Positions 1 through 12,505 of a DNA stretch of 64,000 nucleotides are shown here, in pieces. Below the pieces are notes generated by a model, which saw only the letters and a program-made list of their open reading frames with translations, did no database searches and was not told where the DNA came from. The translations under genes were made by a program, and so were the position numbers. The DNA is from Anas platyrhynchos (Eukaryota; Chordata; Aves; Anseriformes; Anatidae), in contig NC_092612.1 in the NCBI RefSeq assembly GCF_047663525.1, positions 2,265,501 through 2,329,500 of the forward strand, read 5' to 3'. Each line of letters begins with the position of its first letter. Position 1 is the stretch's first letter.

Positions 1-429
1 CCCAAAGTACTTAGGCATGGAGAAGGATTATTTTTCCTGGTATCCTGGTGCAAGAAAGTATATACTTTCAATATTGCTCAGCAAGCTTTTGAAAAATTCA
101 AGTCCACATACCTCTCTACCTTCAGATAAAGCTCCAAGAGCCAAAAATCTCTGTGCAGGTTCTCCACACCCAATTCTAGTTGCTAAGCAATTCACATGCA
201 GTGATTTCAGCATCTTGGGACTGAATGCTCCAGTGACCCAACAGAAAAATGAGTGATGTCCTGTGCCCAGCAATTGCCACCCTTCAAAGACCAGCTGCCT
301 CCCTGCATGGGAAGAGCTACTTGCAGGTCTCCCACACACATTGATGAAGAGCATAAACCTTAGACTGCTATAAAACAGGCCAGTGTAAAAATAAAAAATC
401 ATTCAGGACATAGAAAGATTCAGACTTAC

Positions 430-544
430 CCTTTCACCAAGGAGAATTAAATAGATGTGGATGGCAGCAACTTGCACTGTGCTGGCTTTTATACTCTGTC
501 CCTGAGTGCCTGAGGACTTTTGCTAAAGACTTCTTCTATGCAAA
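430..544 (-). promoter_or_regulatory. Gene 1 promoter and non-coding exon 1 (coding exon off the left edge)
   Basis: On the minus strand a TATAAAA box lies at 487-493, so transcription should start near 462. Exon 1 runs to 430, where a GTAAGT donor (424-429) opens the intron. An ATGCAAA/TTTGCAT box is at 538-544, about 45 bp upstream of the TATA box and closer than in the other genes. The exon sequence (ACCAAGGAGAA on the plus strand) matches exon 1 of the complete keratin genes. No keratin coding sequence lies in 1-429, so that stretch is read as intron and the coding exon must be beyond the window. Confidence 0.75.
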
Positions 545-3500
545 ATATTCCCAGCTGATGATTTATTTTTCCTTGCTGTTGCCTTGTTTTAATTTCCTCA
601 TCATAACATATACATTCCACTATAGAAGTTTCTTTTATCTTAAACATCTTATGAGCCCTGTTAATTCCTGGTCAGATCAACTGATTCATCTCAGCTACTA
701 AGGAAATGATTTTGCATCCTAAGGAAAATATATGCCGTGCACATCATTTGACAGAGATGAATAAATATATTAGGAAAGATGCATATGATAAAAACTCCCC
801 CGTGACTTCCCCCTCGCACTTTACAAAGACCATAAGTTGCTCACACCTCTGGCTCTGACTTGGAACCAGAGCAATTTCCTCTCAAGCAGCCATGCAGCTG
901 CACACACTCAGATAACCATGTTGCTACAGAAAACCCTTAGCAGAGTTGATTCCACTTTAGCACCCTCAAAAGTACTTCCAGGGAATTATTATTTAAGGGA
1001 AAATATTATTTTACTTCCTTGACTCAGGAGACAGGATGAAAGAGTGTCGGAAGTTTTATCTATTCATTTAACATAAGCTAGTGCATTTCCGTGAAGGAAT
1101 TTGAGATCCAGGTCTTCAATTTGGAGACTGAGCATCAACATCCTTAATCTAAGGAGTCTGCAGTTTTAACTTTATTCCTACATCAGACTCTAGGAAAAAC
1201 AGCTCAGGTCAAATTGAGGATGCATGTGAATTTTTGGCTAGTCAGAGACACCGACACTCAAAGTTTTGAGCAGGCTTACCTATGGGGTCATTAAAGTCAC
1301 AAGTTTTACATGTGCAGCCACATAAATCTTTTCCTCTACCGTGTCTTCCAATATTATACAAAATTATACTCCAAATTAATGGTAGCTACCTACAGAAGTG
1401 TATAATTTTTTTATTTTTTTATTTTTTTTTTCCTTTCTTGAAAGCGAATAACTTTGTCTTCATTTTGCATGGTCTTAAAGGATGTTGCAACGTGCAACAT
1501 TTCAATTTCTTTTTCAAAGACAATTTCTAGATTAAGAAGTAATTGTATACAATGCATAAGCAGACTTTAGGGCAGAGATCAACACTCCAATCTCCTACTC
1601 TTAATGTTTAAATCACTTAGAGACATGTAAATTATATCTTAAGTGTTAGTATCTTCATGAAGATCTCCTGGGAAATAAATGCTGGTTGCACAGTTTTCAA
1701 GAACAAAGGTCTTCAGAGTTCACAAAAAAAATTTCATCAATGGCTCAGACATGCAAATATTGACTTAACAGAAGATTTGAAGGTGTGTGACATTATTTGA
1801 ACATAGTCGGTGTTCAAAATGTGACCAGGATTACTAAAGCTCCCAAACTGCATCACATTATATGGCTTCAGAAGCTGGAGTCATTCAATTTTTTCCTCAA
1901 AATTTAATTTGTCTGCATAAAATCACATGCTTCAAAAATCTCATTCCAATCATCAGTCACTGGATGTCCTTAGGTATGAGATGACATTAACCAGTGACAC
2001 TACTGTCTGAAGCTCTCCTGTCCCTTGAGATTTATTATTTATTCTCCAATACCCTTACCAATACACACATAAAAACGAACCACTGTGGTATCAGAATGTT
2101 AAAATACATATTCCTTTGTAGAAGTAGCTATTTCTTGACCATGATAGAAGCATGTATTAAAAATAAATAAATAAATAATAATAATAAAACTTATCAAAAG
2201 TTATGGTGATGATAAGAGAGTCATAATTTCTCTCCTGAAGGTGTTCATGTGTTAAATTAGCTCCACTGATTCAATCTCATCATCCCAGAAACTTTGGGAT
2301 ATTGCTTATTGGAATATTACAAGGAGTAGCAAACCTAAATCTCGCAGTCACTTATCAGGGATGAAATTGCACACTCAAGTCTTAAATTAAAAGTTCTTGC
2401 TGTGACATTGCTCCCATGCACCAGTGTGACCAAAATGTTGAAGAGCAGACAAAATTCCTAACCAAATTGAATTTTGACTCATCCACATCTTGGGAAGGTG
2501 GAGTTTGTATTATGGAGCCAGACATATTTAAAGGATGCAAACCATAAAGATGAAAGAGACATCATGGATTGTGGTTTTCATCTAACACCAGGATAAGTCC
2601 AGGCAATAAACATAAACAGTAAACAAAACAGTTTTACTAGTTGGAACACAGCCATATGCAAAAAGAGAAGAATTAAAAAAATAAATAAAAATGCAAGAGC
2701 TAGTTAGTAAGTGTGCAAGAATGTCTTGGGTCCTCCAGGGAGCCTGAGAAAGCTATAAAAGCTCTCATCCTTCAGAACCTTTCTGTCTTCTCTAATCCCT
2801 GCAGGCACAGCAGACACTATAATTTTGGTTTCAGTTTCATAAAGTTTGGCATTGAAACATGCCTTTACTGACAGCAAGACCAAAGAGAGTGTCCCACTTC
2901 CATCCATGGGACCAAATTCTTCAATCTGTTCAGAGATTAACAGATGCAAGTTTATCAGTCTAGAAAGAAGATAATGACTTTTTTTGTTTGTTTGTTTGTT
3001 TCAGAGCATGTATACAGTATCATGTGCTATTTTTTATGCTGCTGTTGTAGTCTGGTACTGTGTTATTGCACACATGCTGCCCAATTACATAAACCCCAAT
3101 CTAACATGGGATGACATTTCCAAAGCCAACAGAGTAGTAATTTGAGAAGCAGCTTGTTTTGTCTAGAAAATTTATTCAGAACACAATAATCTAGCTCATA
3201 TTCTGCAGCACTGAATAAAACTTTCACTTTTAGGATGATGCAACATTTGCTGCTACAGTAATTTTATTACAAAAAAAGGCAGTCTGTGATATGAATTAAG
3301 GGAGGGAATCACGCTTTAGGTTTTTTTTTTTGTTTGATTGTTTCTTTGTTTTAAATAAATAAGCAACATACCAGACCTTTCTCCTTTCTGAATACACAAA
3401 GGAAATATCCCAACTTCAGCAAGACTTTATAAGCACAGAGGTTACATCTGCAGAGGGGTTTAATGCAGTCAATTAGATTAAAACTTAACAGAGAGTTGCA

Positions 3501-5250
3501 GAAGAAGATTACAACAGTAATAAAATGTATTTTTTTTAGGGAGAAATGATGCTGTCTTTCCACCTGGATATATTAGAGATACTTGAACTGTAGTGCCTTA
3601 GCCATGACTCTCCAGTCACATTCTACTGTGCAATTGTAACTCCTTTGTTGTGCTAGATAGGCAGATTGAACTCCATAAGAGAAAGTTATTTTGCTGCAAC
3701 TGTAAATGAAGAATGATTTCTTTGGAATGAATCCCCTTTAATCAAGCAATAGCTTCAGTTGAGACAGCAAAAAATCATATTATACATTAAATTCGGACTA
3801 GCCTTCTGCTGTATTATATTATCAAACTGCTAACTTTCTATTCTCTTCTGTTGTTAATTAAGAAAACCTACTCCTTGAAATTATGGATTCTTTCATTGAA
3901 CTGATGTACCTCCTTTAATTTAGCTTCAGTAATGACTGTAGTCAATATAACTTTGTCAACATCTTTCTCTGGCCTTAATTATAGTTCAGCATCAGTCTGT
4001 ACAAAGATTCCAAGTAAGAAATTTCACAGATAGCAGGCTGCGAGCTGTGTGGGGAGACAGAACACTGAATCACCCAGAGCTTTCACATAGAACTTTTCAA
4101 GCCTATTTCCTTCAAGGACCAAAGCTCCCAGTCTCTAAAGACCTCCTTTATTACAACACAGACAACCATGCTAGGACAAAGCAATGCCATATAAAGTTCA
4201 GATCTGCTAGGCACAATAGATAGATCTAAGTGTATAAAGACACAGTGAGAAAGGGATAGAACTCGAAATCTTTTAATTTCCCTCTCACAAATACAAGTCC
4301 CAAGCCAGCAAACTTCAATGATTAATTCCTTTGCAAAAACATCACATAGCCTTCTCTTCCTCAACTCCACCACTTGCTGGAGTCTGCTCACAGTTGCCAA
4401 GAGTTCTGCTGCACCCATCAAGGTGCACTCAAGGGGTTGCAGCAGCTTGCCACCCCTCTCCTTCCACCTTCACCCTTAGCAAGCTCAGGTGCTCTCAAGA
4501 CAAGCATAAACACTCCTTTATTTTAAAGGGTTCCTCTTAAGTATCACAGATAGGTTAAAAAAGTTGCAATCTCCTTCCAGTTTGTAGATCAAACTGTGAA
4601 CAGATGAGTGGAGGTAACACTTCAGCACCCCCCATAATTTCTAGTGTTCCTCATATTCCTCCAGATTTTCCTGCAGTATCTCTACGCCTCTGCCCTCTTC
4701 TTGCTTACGTCTACAGAAGGATGAGGAGAAATATGATTTCCATCAGTGAACTTTTCCCTGAATTTAGGCTATTTCTCATTGAAGGGGAGCTCATCCCCTT
4801 TCTCAGGTGAGCCTATTCCTCCATTCTCATCCCTCTTCAAAGAAATCTATGTCAAATGAACAATTTTTCATAGAAAAGTGATATCAAAACAGTTAAAGGG
4901 CCCATTTCAATCTCCATAGTGCAATAGGTAAAGGGTGTTTAAAGAAAGTAAGCAGAAACAGCTTGCTTACTTTAAGATTGCCTCCTTATGCTACAACAGG
5001 AGGTATAACCATTGCAGGGGAACCTCATCTGTTTCTAGCCTTTGACAAATTTTCTTCAGCAAAATTTACCATATATAGAAAAAAAGGAAAAGTTGTCCAC
5101 AACTGAAATCTGTCTCATTCCCATTTAGCAATTGGTTTGAAGATATTTGCACAATAGTTTCTGGCATGGATGACGTGCAAACAGACCTGTTTCACCACAG
5201 ACAGGCTGGAAAATGGGCTGAGAGTAGAAAGAAACACAGGCAGACTCAGA
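545..5250. other. AT-rich spacer upstream of gene 1 / downstream of gene 2
   Basis: No gene is recognisable here; the ORFs are short and look random. It contains an (AAAT)n/(AAT)n run near 2157-2190 and a (TTTG)n run near 2981-3001. Two stretches, about 1560-1800 and 2570-2650, resemble blocks at matching distances upstream of genes 2 and 3. This suggests that the gene and its 5' flank were duplicated together. Confidence 0.6.
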
Positions 5251-5267
5251 ATATGATGCAGCACAAA

Positions 5268-5273
5268 TTTAAT
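5268..5273 (-). terminator. Gene 2 poly(A) signal
   Basis: ATTAAA on the minus strand, about 440 nt past the gene 2 stop. It is followed by the GTGCTGCATC context that recurs at the 3' ends of the other genes. Confidence 0.7.
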
Positions 5274-5710
5274 GAGGCTGAGGAATGGAAGGAAGCAATG
5301 TAAAGTGTAAGGAATACATTTCCAAGGTCCAGTAAGGACAGTACCCACTCATCTCTCTCACAATGACACACTCAGCAAAATTATATCTTCCTTCTTTGTA
5401 ACTTAAATGGACTGTACTAATTCAGTCATGCATAACAACTTCTAATAATTACATATTTTACCTAGTCATTATCAAATACAAAAAAAAAAAAAGGCATAAG
5501 ATAACAATGATCAGAAATATAAAGTAAAGCATAACAAAAGACAAGCAAAGGCCTGATTTTAGGAGATGCCAAGCTCCCACAGCTCCATGCACTACAGGTG
5601 GAGTTGTGGGTGCCTAACATCACATCTGAAAACCATGGCCATGAGCTCTCTCCTGCATCAGGTTGTGCTTCAGCGTTTCTGGTCATTTCTTCATACTTGC
5701 TCTTCATGCT

Positions 5711-6061
5711 TTAACAAGGCCCACAGAAGCCACTGCGGTAGGTGTTGTAGCGACGGTAGGGCCGGCTGTACCCACTGCCCAGGCCTGCATAGCCAAAGCT
5801 CCCAAATCCCAAGGAGCTGCCGGAGGAGATGGGAACCCCCCCAGCACTGAGAGCGCTCCCCACAGCTGCAGATGCCGAGGATCCCACAGCGGTGTTCTGG
5901 GGGAAGGAGCTGAGGATGGGTCCGGGCAGGGTAACCACCACAGGAGAGGGCTGGATCACCACTGTTGAGTCCTGGCACTGCCGCACACAGGGCTCATTGC
6001 AGCTGTTGGCAAGCGGGGTTGGGCCACAGGGGGTGGGGGGACACAGATCATAGCAGGACAT
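5711..6061 (-). CDS. Gene 2: feather-like beta-keratin, 116 aa
   Basis: This is a corneous beta-protein that polymerises into the 3-4 nm filaments of avian cornified skin appendages. Visible parts are a Cys-rich head (MSCYDLC, then Cys12, 21, 25, 29), the conserved beta-sheet core [20 protein letters not shown] around residues 34-55, a Ser/Ala/Gly segment, and a tail rich in Gly, Ser, Tyr and Arg ([15 protein letters not shown]) ending FCGPC. The tail makes it about 18 residues longer than the 98-aa proteins of genes 5-15. The ATG is chosen because it follows a splice acceptor by exactly 21 nt (exon 2 begins at 6082), as in every paralog. The intron is 6083-7374. The core is feather-type; assignment to the feather-like subfamily rests on the long tail and is less certain. 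Confidence 0.93.
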   Translation of the reverse strand: MSCYDLCPPTPCGPTPLANSCNEPCVRQCQDSTVVIQPSPVVVTLPGPILSSFPQNTAVGSSASAAVGSALSAGGVPISSGSSLGFGSFGYAGLGSGYSRPYRRYNTYRSGFCGPC

Positions 6062-6295
6062 TGCTCTGGGGTGGAGGTAAATCTGAAAAAGAAGGAAAGA
6101 AATGCCATACAAGAATTGGATTAAACTTCTCCTTAATATAGCAAACTAACAAGAGATTGCATGGGGAGCAAGATTAAATTTTTGCTCCAGAGTACTTTGA
6201 AAAAAGGGTTGAGTTTGCATTTTCTTTAAGGAGACTGCTAAGGAAGGTAGCACTAATGCATTTTGCTCAGTAACTTACCCTGAAGCCTCCGTGGT

Positions 6296-6395
6296 TAGTA
6301 AACTCACCAAGGAACCGGGGCATGTAGCGGTGCTGAAAACCTCGTCGCTCACACTGCAGAGAGTGCCCTAACCACATGGCCATAGTGCTACCCTG
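6296..6395 (-). repeat. Possible tRNA-derived SINE remnant in the gene 2 intron
   Basis: This GC-richer island sits in an AT-rich intron. On the minus strand TGGCCATGTGG (6372-6382) resembles a pol III A box and is followed by GTTAGGGCACTC, a string common in tRNA-derived SINE heads. A weak B-box-like GGTTTTCAGCACC (6329-6341) lies 30 bp further on, which is a normal spacing. I do not recognise the family. Confidence 0.25.
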
Positions 6396-7374
6396 GAAAA
6401 AGGGAACTTTGAACACTTCCCCTTGCAGAGGCTGCACACAGGAAAGCTATTAGGGCTCAGTGTGCCCTAGAGAAATGGAGACTGATTCCGTAGCCTTCAG
6501 AGGAAGGTGCACAGCTGGAATGGGTAAGACCTGGCCTGATATTCCTGATCCAAGGCTGGCATATTTGCTCAACAGTCAAGAATGACAAGCATCCTACCAA
6601 AAGCTAATACAGGAAATAATCTTCCCCATATCTTTGTATTGCTTTCTTTCATGCAAGTCCCATCTTGGAGGTCCCTTCTCCCAATTTTAAGAAACTGGAA
6701 AATAGAAACTGAAGCACTCAGCATTTGTTTGACAAGAAATGGAAAACAGGCAACTGAATTCAGGAACACTTCCACTTTTTGTCTTGCTATTAACATTAAA
6801 ATCAGTAGCAGAAGCTACCATGGAAATCTCTCCAGTTGTTTGGAGCATGGGGAGACAGTTGGTTAAAGGTCACTCCTTGCATTCAGAAGAACTATGAGTT
6901 GGGATTCAAAGACAGACATGGACTGAGGCTTTCTGCATGATAAGCTGGTGACCCAGAACTGCAAAGAATAAAATGCCAGTATTGGCCCCCTATTTCTCTG
7001 AATGTCTGGTCTTTGATAAATATTCCACAGACCAGCACGCTACTCTGAACAGACCTAAGAAGTGACTGCAGATTTTTTTATGTTCAGTTGCCACATCTAA
7101 TAACTCGTTTAGATCCTGAAGTTGAATACATGAACCTTACTGTCTAACTAACGTGTCTAACTCCCCCATTCCATGATTTTTATAACTGGCCACCAACAGA
7201 AAATATTCTCTTTTAAATGAAAAGCCCTCCCAACTTCCTACCTCAGAGGAAAAAAAAAATAATTAAAAAATAATTAAAAAAAAATGAATCTACTACAATA
7301 TTAGAGAGGAAAAGCTACAAAATCATCAAGGCAACAGTTCAACATATAGAAAAAGAACAAAAGAGTTCACTTAC

Positions 7375-7442
7375 CCTATACACGAAGGCAAGGAAGACAA
7401 GAGAAATGGATGGAAGAACCTTGAGTTGCTCAGGTTTTTATA
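7375..7442 (-). promoter_or_regulatory. Gene 2 TATA box and non-coding exon 1
   Basis: TATAAAA is at 7436-7442 and the predicted start is near 7411. Exon 1 ends at 7375 with a GTAAGT donor at 7369-7374. The TTTGCAT box seen in most paralogs is not recognisable at the expected place (about 7515). Confidence 0.75.
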
Positions 7443-10400
7443 CTGCACTCCAAGTTGCCTGACAACTTGGGACATCCTTTGTGCATGAAGTTATTTATGA
7501 GCCACTACTGATTACATGTTTTTTTGCCTCAGTATTTGTGCTTATTACTGCCTCACTTCCTTATCTTGTGGCATGCATATCTGACCACAAGTTTCTTTCA
7601 TCTTAAAATATTCTGGGCCAAGTTAATTTCTGGTAACATTAGAATAATTAATTCAGAAAAAAATATTCTGCCTTCAAAACTCTTTTGGATCTGCCTGGTG
7701 TCATTAAAGGAGACTAAGCTGAATTTACATAATACAGTCCCTTCTACAAGCCCTCCTCTGCAAGGTAAATATTGTTGCAAATTATGAAGAATTTCAGATT
7801 TTAATGAGTTGGAAGCAAATCCATGAGCAGCTGTAGTTTGGGGAATCCAGGTGCTCTCAAGGAGAAGAGGAGAGAGACTGAGTTTTTCAGAAAATGGCTG
7901 GGAATTCACATACAATTTACACTCAACTCAGGCCTCAAAATGAGAGAAAAAAAATAAATATTGCGAAAGAAGAACTCTGTGAGAATCAGGAGGAACTGGA
8001 AAGAGTTATGGCTGCGTACAAAGGCCAAGATATAACTAGAAAAACTAAGATACCACTTCTTTCACATGAAAAGAAGAAAAAAGAAAAAAAAAAAAAGGTA
8101 TAAAATGTCCAGTCCAATGAGATAACATCAAACAATTCTGTTTCTGTGGAAGATTCTGAAGCACAAATCTTATACAGCATCTTTCCTGGCTGTCTAATTC
8201 TGGGCCTCATCTCTTAGGAGTTTTTAATTTATGGAATCCACAGATGCACCTTTATTCTTATCTCAGACCTCAACACATCAGCAGCTGCTTAATTAGGCTA
8301 ACTTCTACATGTATAATAATGCTTGGTGACATTTGTTCTCAAGGAAGAGTCCTACAAAGGATATTGCTTTACAAAACTCACCTGTGGAGGCAGAAGCAGT
8401 CACATACAAGATTTCTTTCTTTTGTATTGCAGTATTAATTTCTCCTGCTGCCCCTGTATTACTGGTACACAATGTGCTACAGACCAGTGGTAGCCCAGTG
8501 CAGAAGCATCAAAAATACATAAAATATCAGCAATTTCTTCACTTGTTATCATTTTTTATTTATTTTTTTTTCTGAACAGTGCAATGACATCAAACTTCTT
8601 CCATAGGAAGGGCATGCAGGATAAATAGTAAAGGGGTAAAATACAAAAGCAATCCTTGGCACAGAGATCAGCACTCAGGTCTTTTCTCTCCTAGCACTTT
8701 AATTATTTAGACATGCAAATCATCTCCAAATTATGAACGTCTTTGTGAAGATCCCCTGAGAACAGAAACTTGTTTGGCTTGGTCATGTGTTCCTGAGAAC
8801 ATCAAAGTTTATCAGAAACTTTTATTAAAACTCTAGGCATGCAAAGCATCATATTATGTGGCACCTTAAGATATGTGACCCAGATATGAATCCTCATATC
8901 ATTTCTATAATAATCTATTATTAAGATTTGGGAGTACAGGTCAGTCATTGGCTTCTAAAATGTATGTCACTGTTGCTGGTGGCAGGAATTATGGCTATTT
9001 CACTTTTAATTAAAAAATACCTCAAGGTTTGTTTCAAGCTATATCATATTTCACAGAGATTCAAAAAGAAATTACTGTATCGTTTTTTAGCTTCACCAAC
9101 TCTGGTCATTCCTCAGTATTTCTCCATACTCTGATGGATTAGCAAGCTTTTTCAACAGCTACTTAGGAAATTAATTTGCATAGCAGTACTGATATATGAT
9201 TTTCATCATTAAAAAAATATATTCTTTCTTCCAAACTCTGCTTAAATAATTTTAAAATCAGACTCAGAGTATAGGAGGTCCTATACTCTTCCAGAGAAAA
9301 GGACCTAGCAATGGTTCAGAGATGTCTATGACCTTCCTTAAAAGTGATTACAATAATTATTGTACAGTCAGAATGACTTCATGTCCTGATCTTTGGGCTG
9401 AATTAAAGCGAGTGAATCAGAATTCATGACTGTTTTTATATAATCAGAGACACGTCTGTATATTCATATAATAATTAAAAGTCTTTGCGTAATGTGAGAA
9501 CATCCTCCCAAGACACCTGTAAGTGACTAAATGGCTGAAAAAAGCTCTTAATCAAAAGGGAACTGGAATCTTACTCACATTAATCTCTGGGCAATGGCTC
9601 CAGACACAAAATTGACCCCAAAATCTGTGCGTGGAAACACAGACATGCAGAGACCAGAGTGGTTTCCCTGATGAGAAGACTGCCACCTGCAATAACTTTT
9701 GAGCTGTAATTAATTAGCTTGTTCAAAGAAATGGATGCCTCAGAGGCTTTGAACAGTTGTATAAATCTGTAAAAGTCCTTATGGCACAGATTCCTCCTGT
9801 GCAGTCCCCTTCTCTCACTGTTGACAGTGGGTTTGATAGTTATCTCTTTAATCTCAGACCTCAATCTTAGCTAATTGTACTAATACTGATGTTATTGACA
9901 GCATTTCATACAGACTGAACAGCCATTTGAAGTTTACACAATAATCTAGGACATCTGGTTTGAGGCCATTGACAGTGAACTCTGCTAATACCCTCATAGT
10001 ATTAGGACTTAGTGCTTAAAACCAAAGATATATATGTATCTTAAGGTTCTTTTATTCAATCAGACTGGGTATCTCTGCTGTTTCTGTTGCAATCTGTTGC
10101 TGCAAATTGTTGTTTGACACAGGCAGATGAATAATATGCACTCTGTGTATAATCTGAGATGGCATTTGGTATAGGCACAGCCTGCAACTTGAGCTTCACA
10201 ATATCAATTTATGCTGCTCGGTTGCCTCCCCTGAAGGCAAGGATGTTCAAATATAGGTAGATATATACAGTCCTAAAAGTTCATACCTATTTCATACATA
10301 GCTATTTTCATTGTTAATGATAATCAAATACAGTTATAAAGAACTTTAAAATGACTAAATTTTGAGGTTTGGCATCTTACAGTGGTCTAATAAGCTTAAA

Positions 10401-11630
10401 CAGTTTATATTACAATTTTTCTTTCTGTCAAAAAATAAATGTAGCTAACTTCTGCATAGAGATCTGCGGAGTATTTCTGCAAAGAGACAGCTTATAGTGG
10501 GGTTGTTATACCAGAATTCAAAGGGCACAGTAGGAGAAAACAACAACAAAAATTATTTCATGCTAGAGGGAAGAAATTATTTACTCACCTGAGTTTCTGC
10601 AGAACACCACACCCACAATGGGTGGGCTTTAGTCATTTTTCAAATACTTTTGAATATTTTTTTAATGCATATGTTAATTACATTTCAAATTGTAATTGTG
10701 CAATTAGAATTTCTCTACTCATGGCCCTATGTGTCAGATCCATCTACCTCACAGAAAGATGTCTCAGTGCCAAGACAGAAAGACAGAAGCATACTTGGAG
10801 TTCATCAGCTCAGAGCAAGGGGTTGCCTATTATCATTGGTATAAACCCTTTTCACAGTCACTTATTTATTTTTGGCAAGGGTTGCATAAGATCTCACTCA
10901 TGAATTTTGCCACAATTACATGCCCATTACAGGTCCCTGATTTTACATTTACTTCCATTAGTCATTTAGAAAGGAAATGATCACAGCCTACATGCTTGAA
11001 GCTGGAGACGCAGGACTAACACACACTCATTTAAATCCTTTCCATCCCAGTAAGAAGAGATGGGTTTTCATGCTGAAAATAAACTTTGAAATTACAGACA
11101 TTATCATGGGATGAAAATTCAGCCTGTCATTTAACTCCACAGATGCCTACAGCCAGTGAGTGCATGCAAATATCTCCGCCAAACCCAATTATTTCAGCAC
11201 CACAGAAGCACCAGGAGCACTGTCTACAGTAGAATTTCTACACTTAAGTAGTCTCAGATAAGCTGGCATTAATTAAAAAAAAAAATACTCAATATGATTT
11301 GCAGAGGGAGCAGGTTTCTTCTTAGAGCATAAACCTGCCAAACTCCCTATGGTCTTCCTACCATGCATCTACTTTGCACTTACACACACACACATACGCA
11401 CAGACTCTACTACTCTGCAGAGTATCTACCTTGTATATACAAGGAAGCCAAAGTTTCCTGGCTGTAGAAATGATTTCTTGGCATAGAAGCAGTAAGCTGA
11501 ATATTTAACTATAGTCAACATGAAATAGTAGCAGTTAATTACTAAAAAAAATGGTAAGAAATTTTACCAAGAGCAGGCTGCTAGTAGGTGTTACCAAACA
11601 AACACCAGGAGACTTGGTTTATGATGCAGC
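7443..11630. other. AT-rich spacer between genes 2 and 3
   Basis: No gene is recognised. A block at about 8640-8860 resembles 1560-1800 and 14660-14870, each lying 1.1-1.2 kb upstream of a keratin TATA box. A short CA-rich run lies near 11381-11401. A donor-like ACTCACCTGAG at about 10581 has no TATA box or coding exon with it. Confidence 0.55.
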
Positions 11631-11635
11631 ATAAC

Positions 11636-11641
11636 TTTAAT
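11636..11641 (-). terminator. Gene 3 poly(A) signal
   Basis: ATTAAA on the minus strand, followed by a TTATGCTGCATCAT context. It lies about 375 nt past the gene 3 stop. Confidence 0.7.
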
Positions 11642-12016
11642 GAGAGCAAAAAGTGGAATAAAAAAGTACAAAGTGTAAGCAAATATTTCTAGGAGTCAGT
11701 AAGACAACAGCAAAAATGTCTTTTCATCCTAGGTTTCTTTTCTCAATGTTGCTGTGTACTGAGACAATAAAATCCCATCTACAGCAATAGAAAAAAAAAT
11801 AAAAATAAAAAGTTTCATGAGAAATATGAAGTATTCAAAGTATAAGACAAGCAAATGCCTTATTTTAGGAGATGCCAAGCTCCCACAGCTCCATGCACTA
11901 CAGGTGGAGTCGCGGGGGCCTAACACTACATCTGAAAACCATGGCCATGAGTAAACTCCTTTGTCAGGTCGTGCTTCAGCGTTTCTGGTCATTTCTTTGT
12001 GCTTGCTCCTCATGCT

Positions 12017-12370
12017 TTAGCATGGCCCGTTGTAACCACTGCGGTAGGTGTTGTAGCGATTGTAGGGCCGGCTGTACCCACTGCCCAGGCCTGCATAGCC
12101 AAAGCTCCCAAATCCCGAGGAGCTGGCCCCAGAGGAGATGGGGACTCCCTCAGAGCTGAGGGTGCTGCCTACAGCAGCTGAGCTGGTGGATCCTACAGCG
12201 GTGTTCTGGGGGAAGGAGCTGAGGATGGGTCCGGGCAGGGTAACCACCACAGGAGGTGGCTGGATCACATATGTCGATTCCTGGCACTGCCGGACGCATG
12301 GCTCATTGCAGCTGTTGGTGAGTGGGGTTGGGCCGCAGGAGGTGGGAGGACACAGGTCATTAGAGGACAT
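12017..12370 (-). CDS. Gene 3: feather-like beta-keratin, 117 aa
   Basis: This has the same layout as gene 2 but is the most diverged of the long-tailed copies. The head reads [12 protein letters not shown], so the near-invariant first cysteine (position 3) is Ser and Tyr4 is Asn. The core is [19 protein letters not shown] with Tyr before it (STYVIQ), and the tail reads [13 protein letters not shown] and ends YNGPC, one cysteine fewer than gene 2. The ATG at 12370 follows the acceptor by 21 nt (exon 2 starts at 12391), and the intron is 12392-13503. The frame is intact and the core conserved, so it looks functional. Loss of two disulfide-capable residues could change cross-linking. Confidence 0.92.
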   Translation of the reverse strand: MSSNDLCPPTSCGPTPLTNSCNEPCVRQCQESTYVIQPPPVVVTLPGPILSSFPQNTAVGSTSSAAVGSTLSSEGVPISSGASSSGFGSFGYAGLGSGYSRPYNRYNTYRSGYNGPC

Positions 12371-12505
12371 GACTGCAGGACAGAGGGATGTCTGAAATAC
12401 AGCAAAGAAATCATGTGCAATATAGAAGTTATATTGAATTTAAAAAACTCAGGTATGGGGTTAACTAGAAAGTAACTGGACAAGGTGGTTAGAGGGATAA
12501 TCATT

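Noticed and set aside
28-402. 124-aa minus-strand ORF at the left edge
   Set aside because: It lies in the gene 1 intron, has no keratin motif and no acceptor-ATG arrangement.
10570-10640. Donor-like ACTCACCTGAG near 10581 as exon 1 of a further keratin gene
   Set aside because: No TATA box at the right distance and no coding exon to its left before gene 3's mirror positions.
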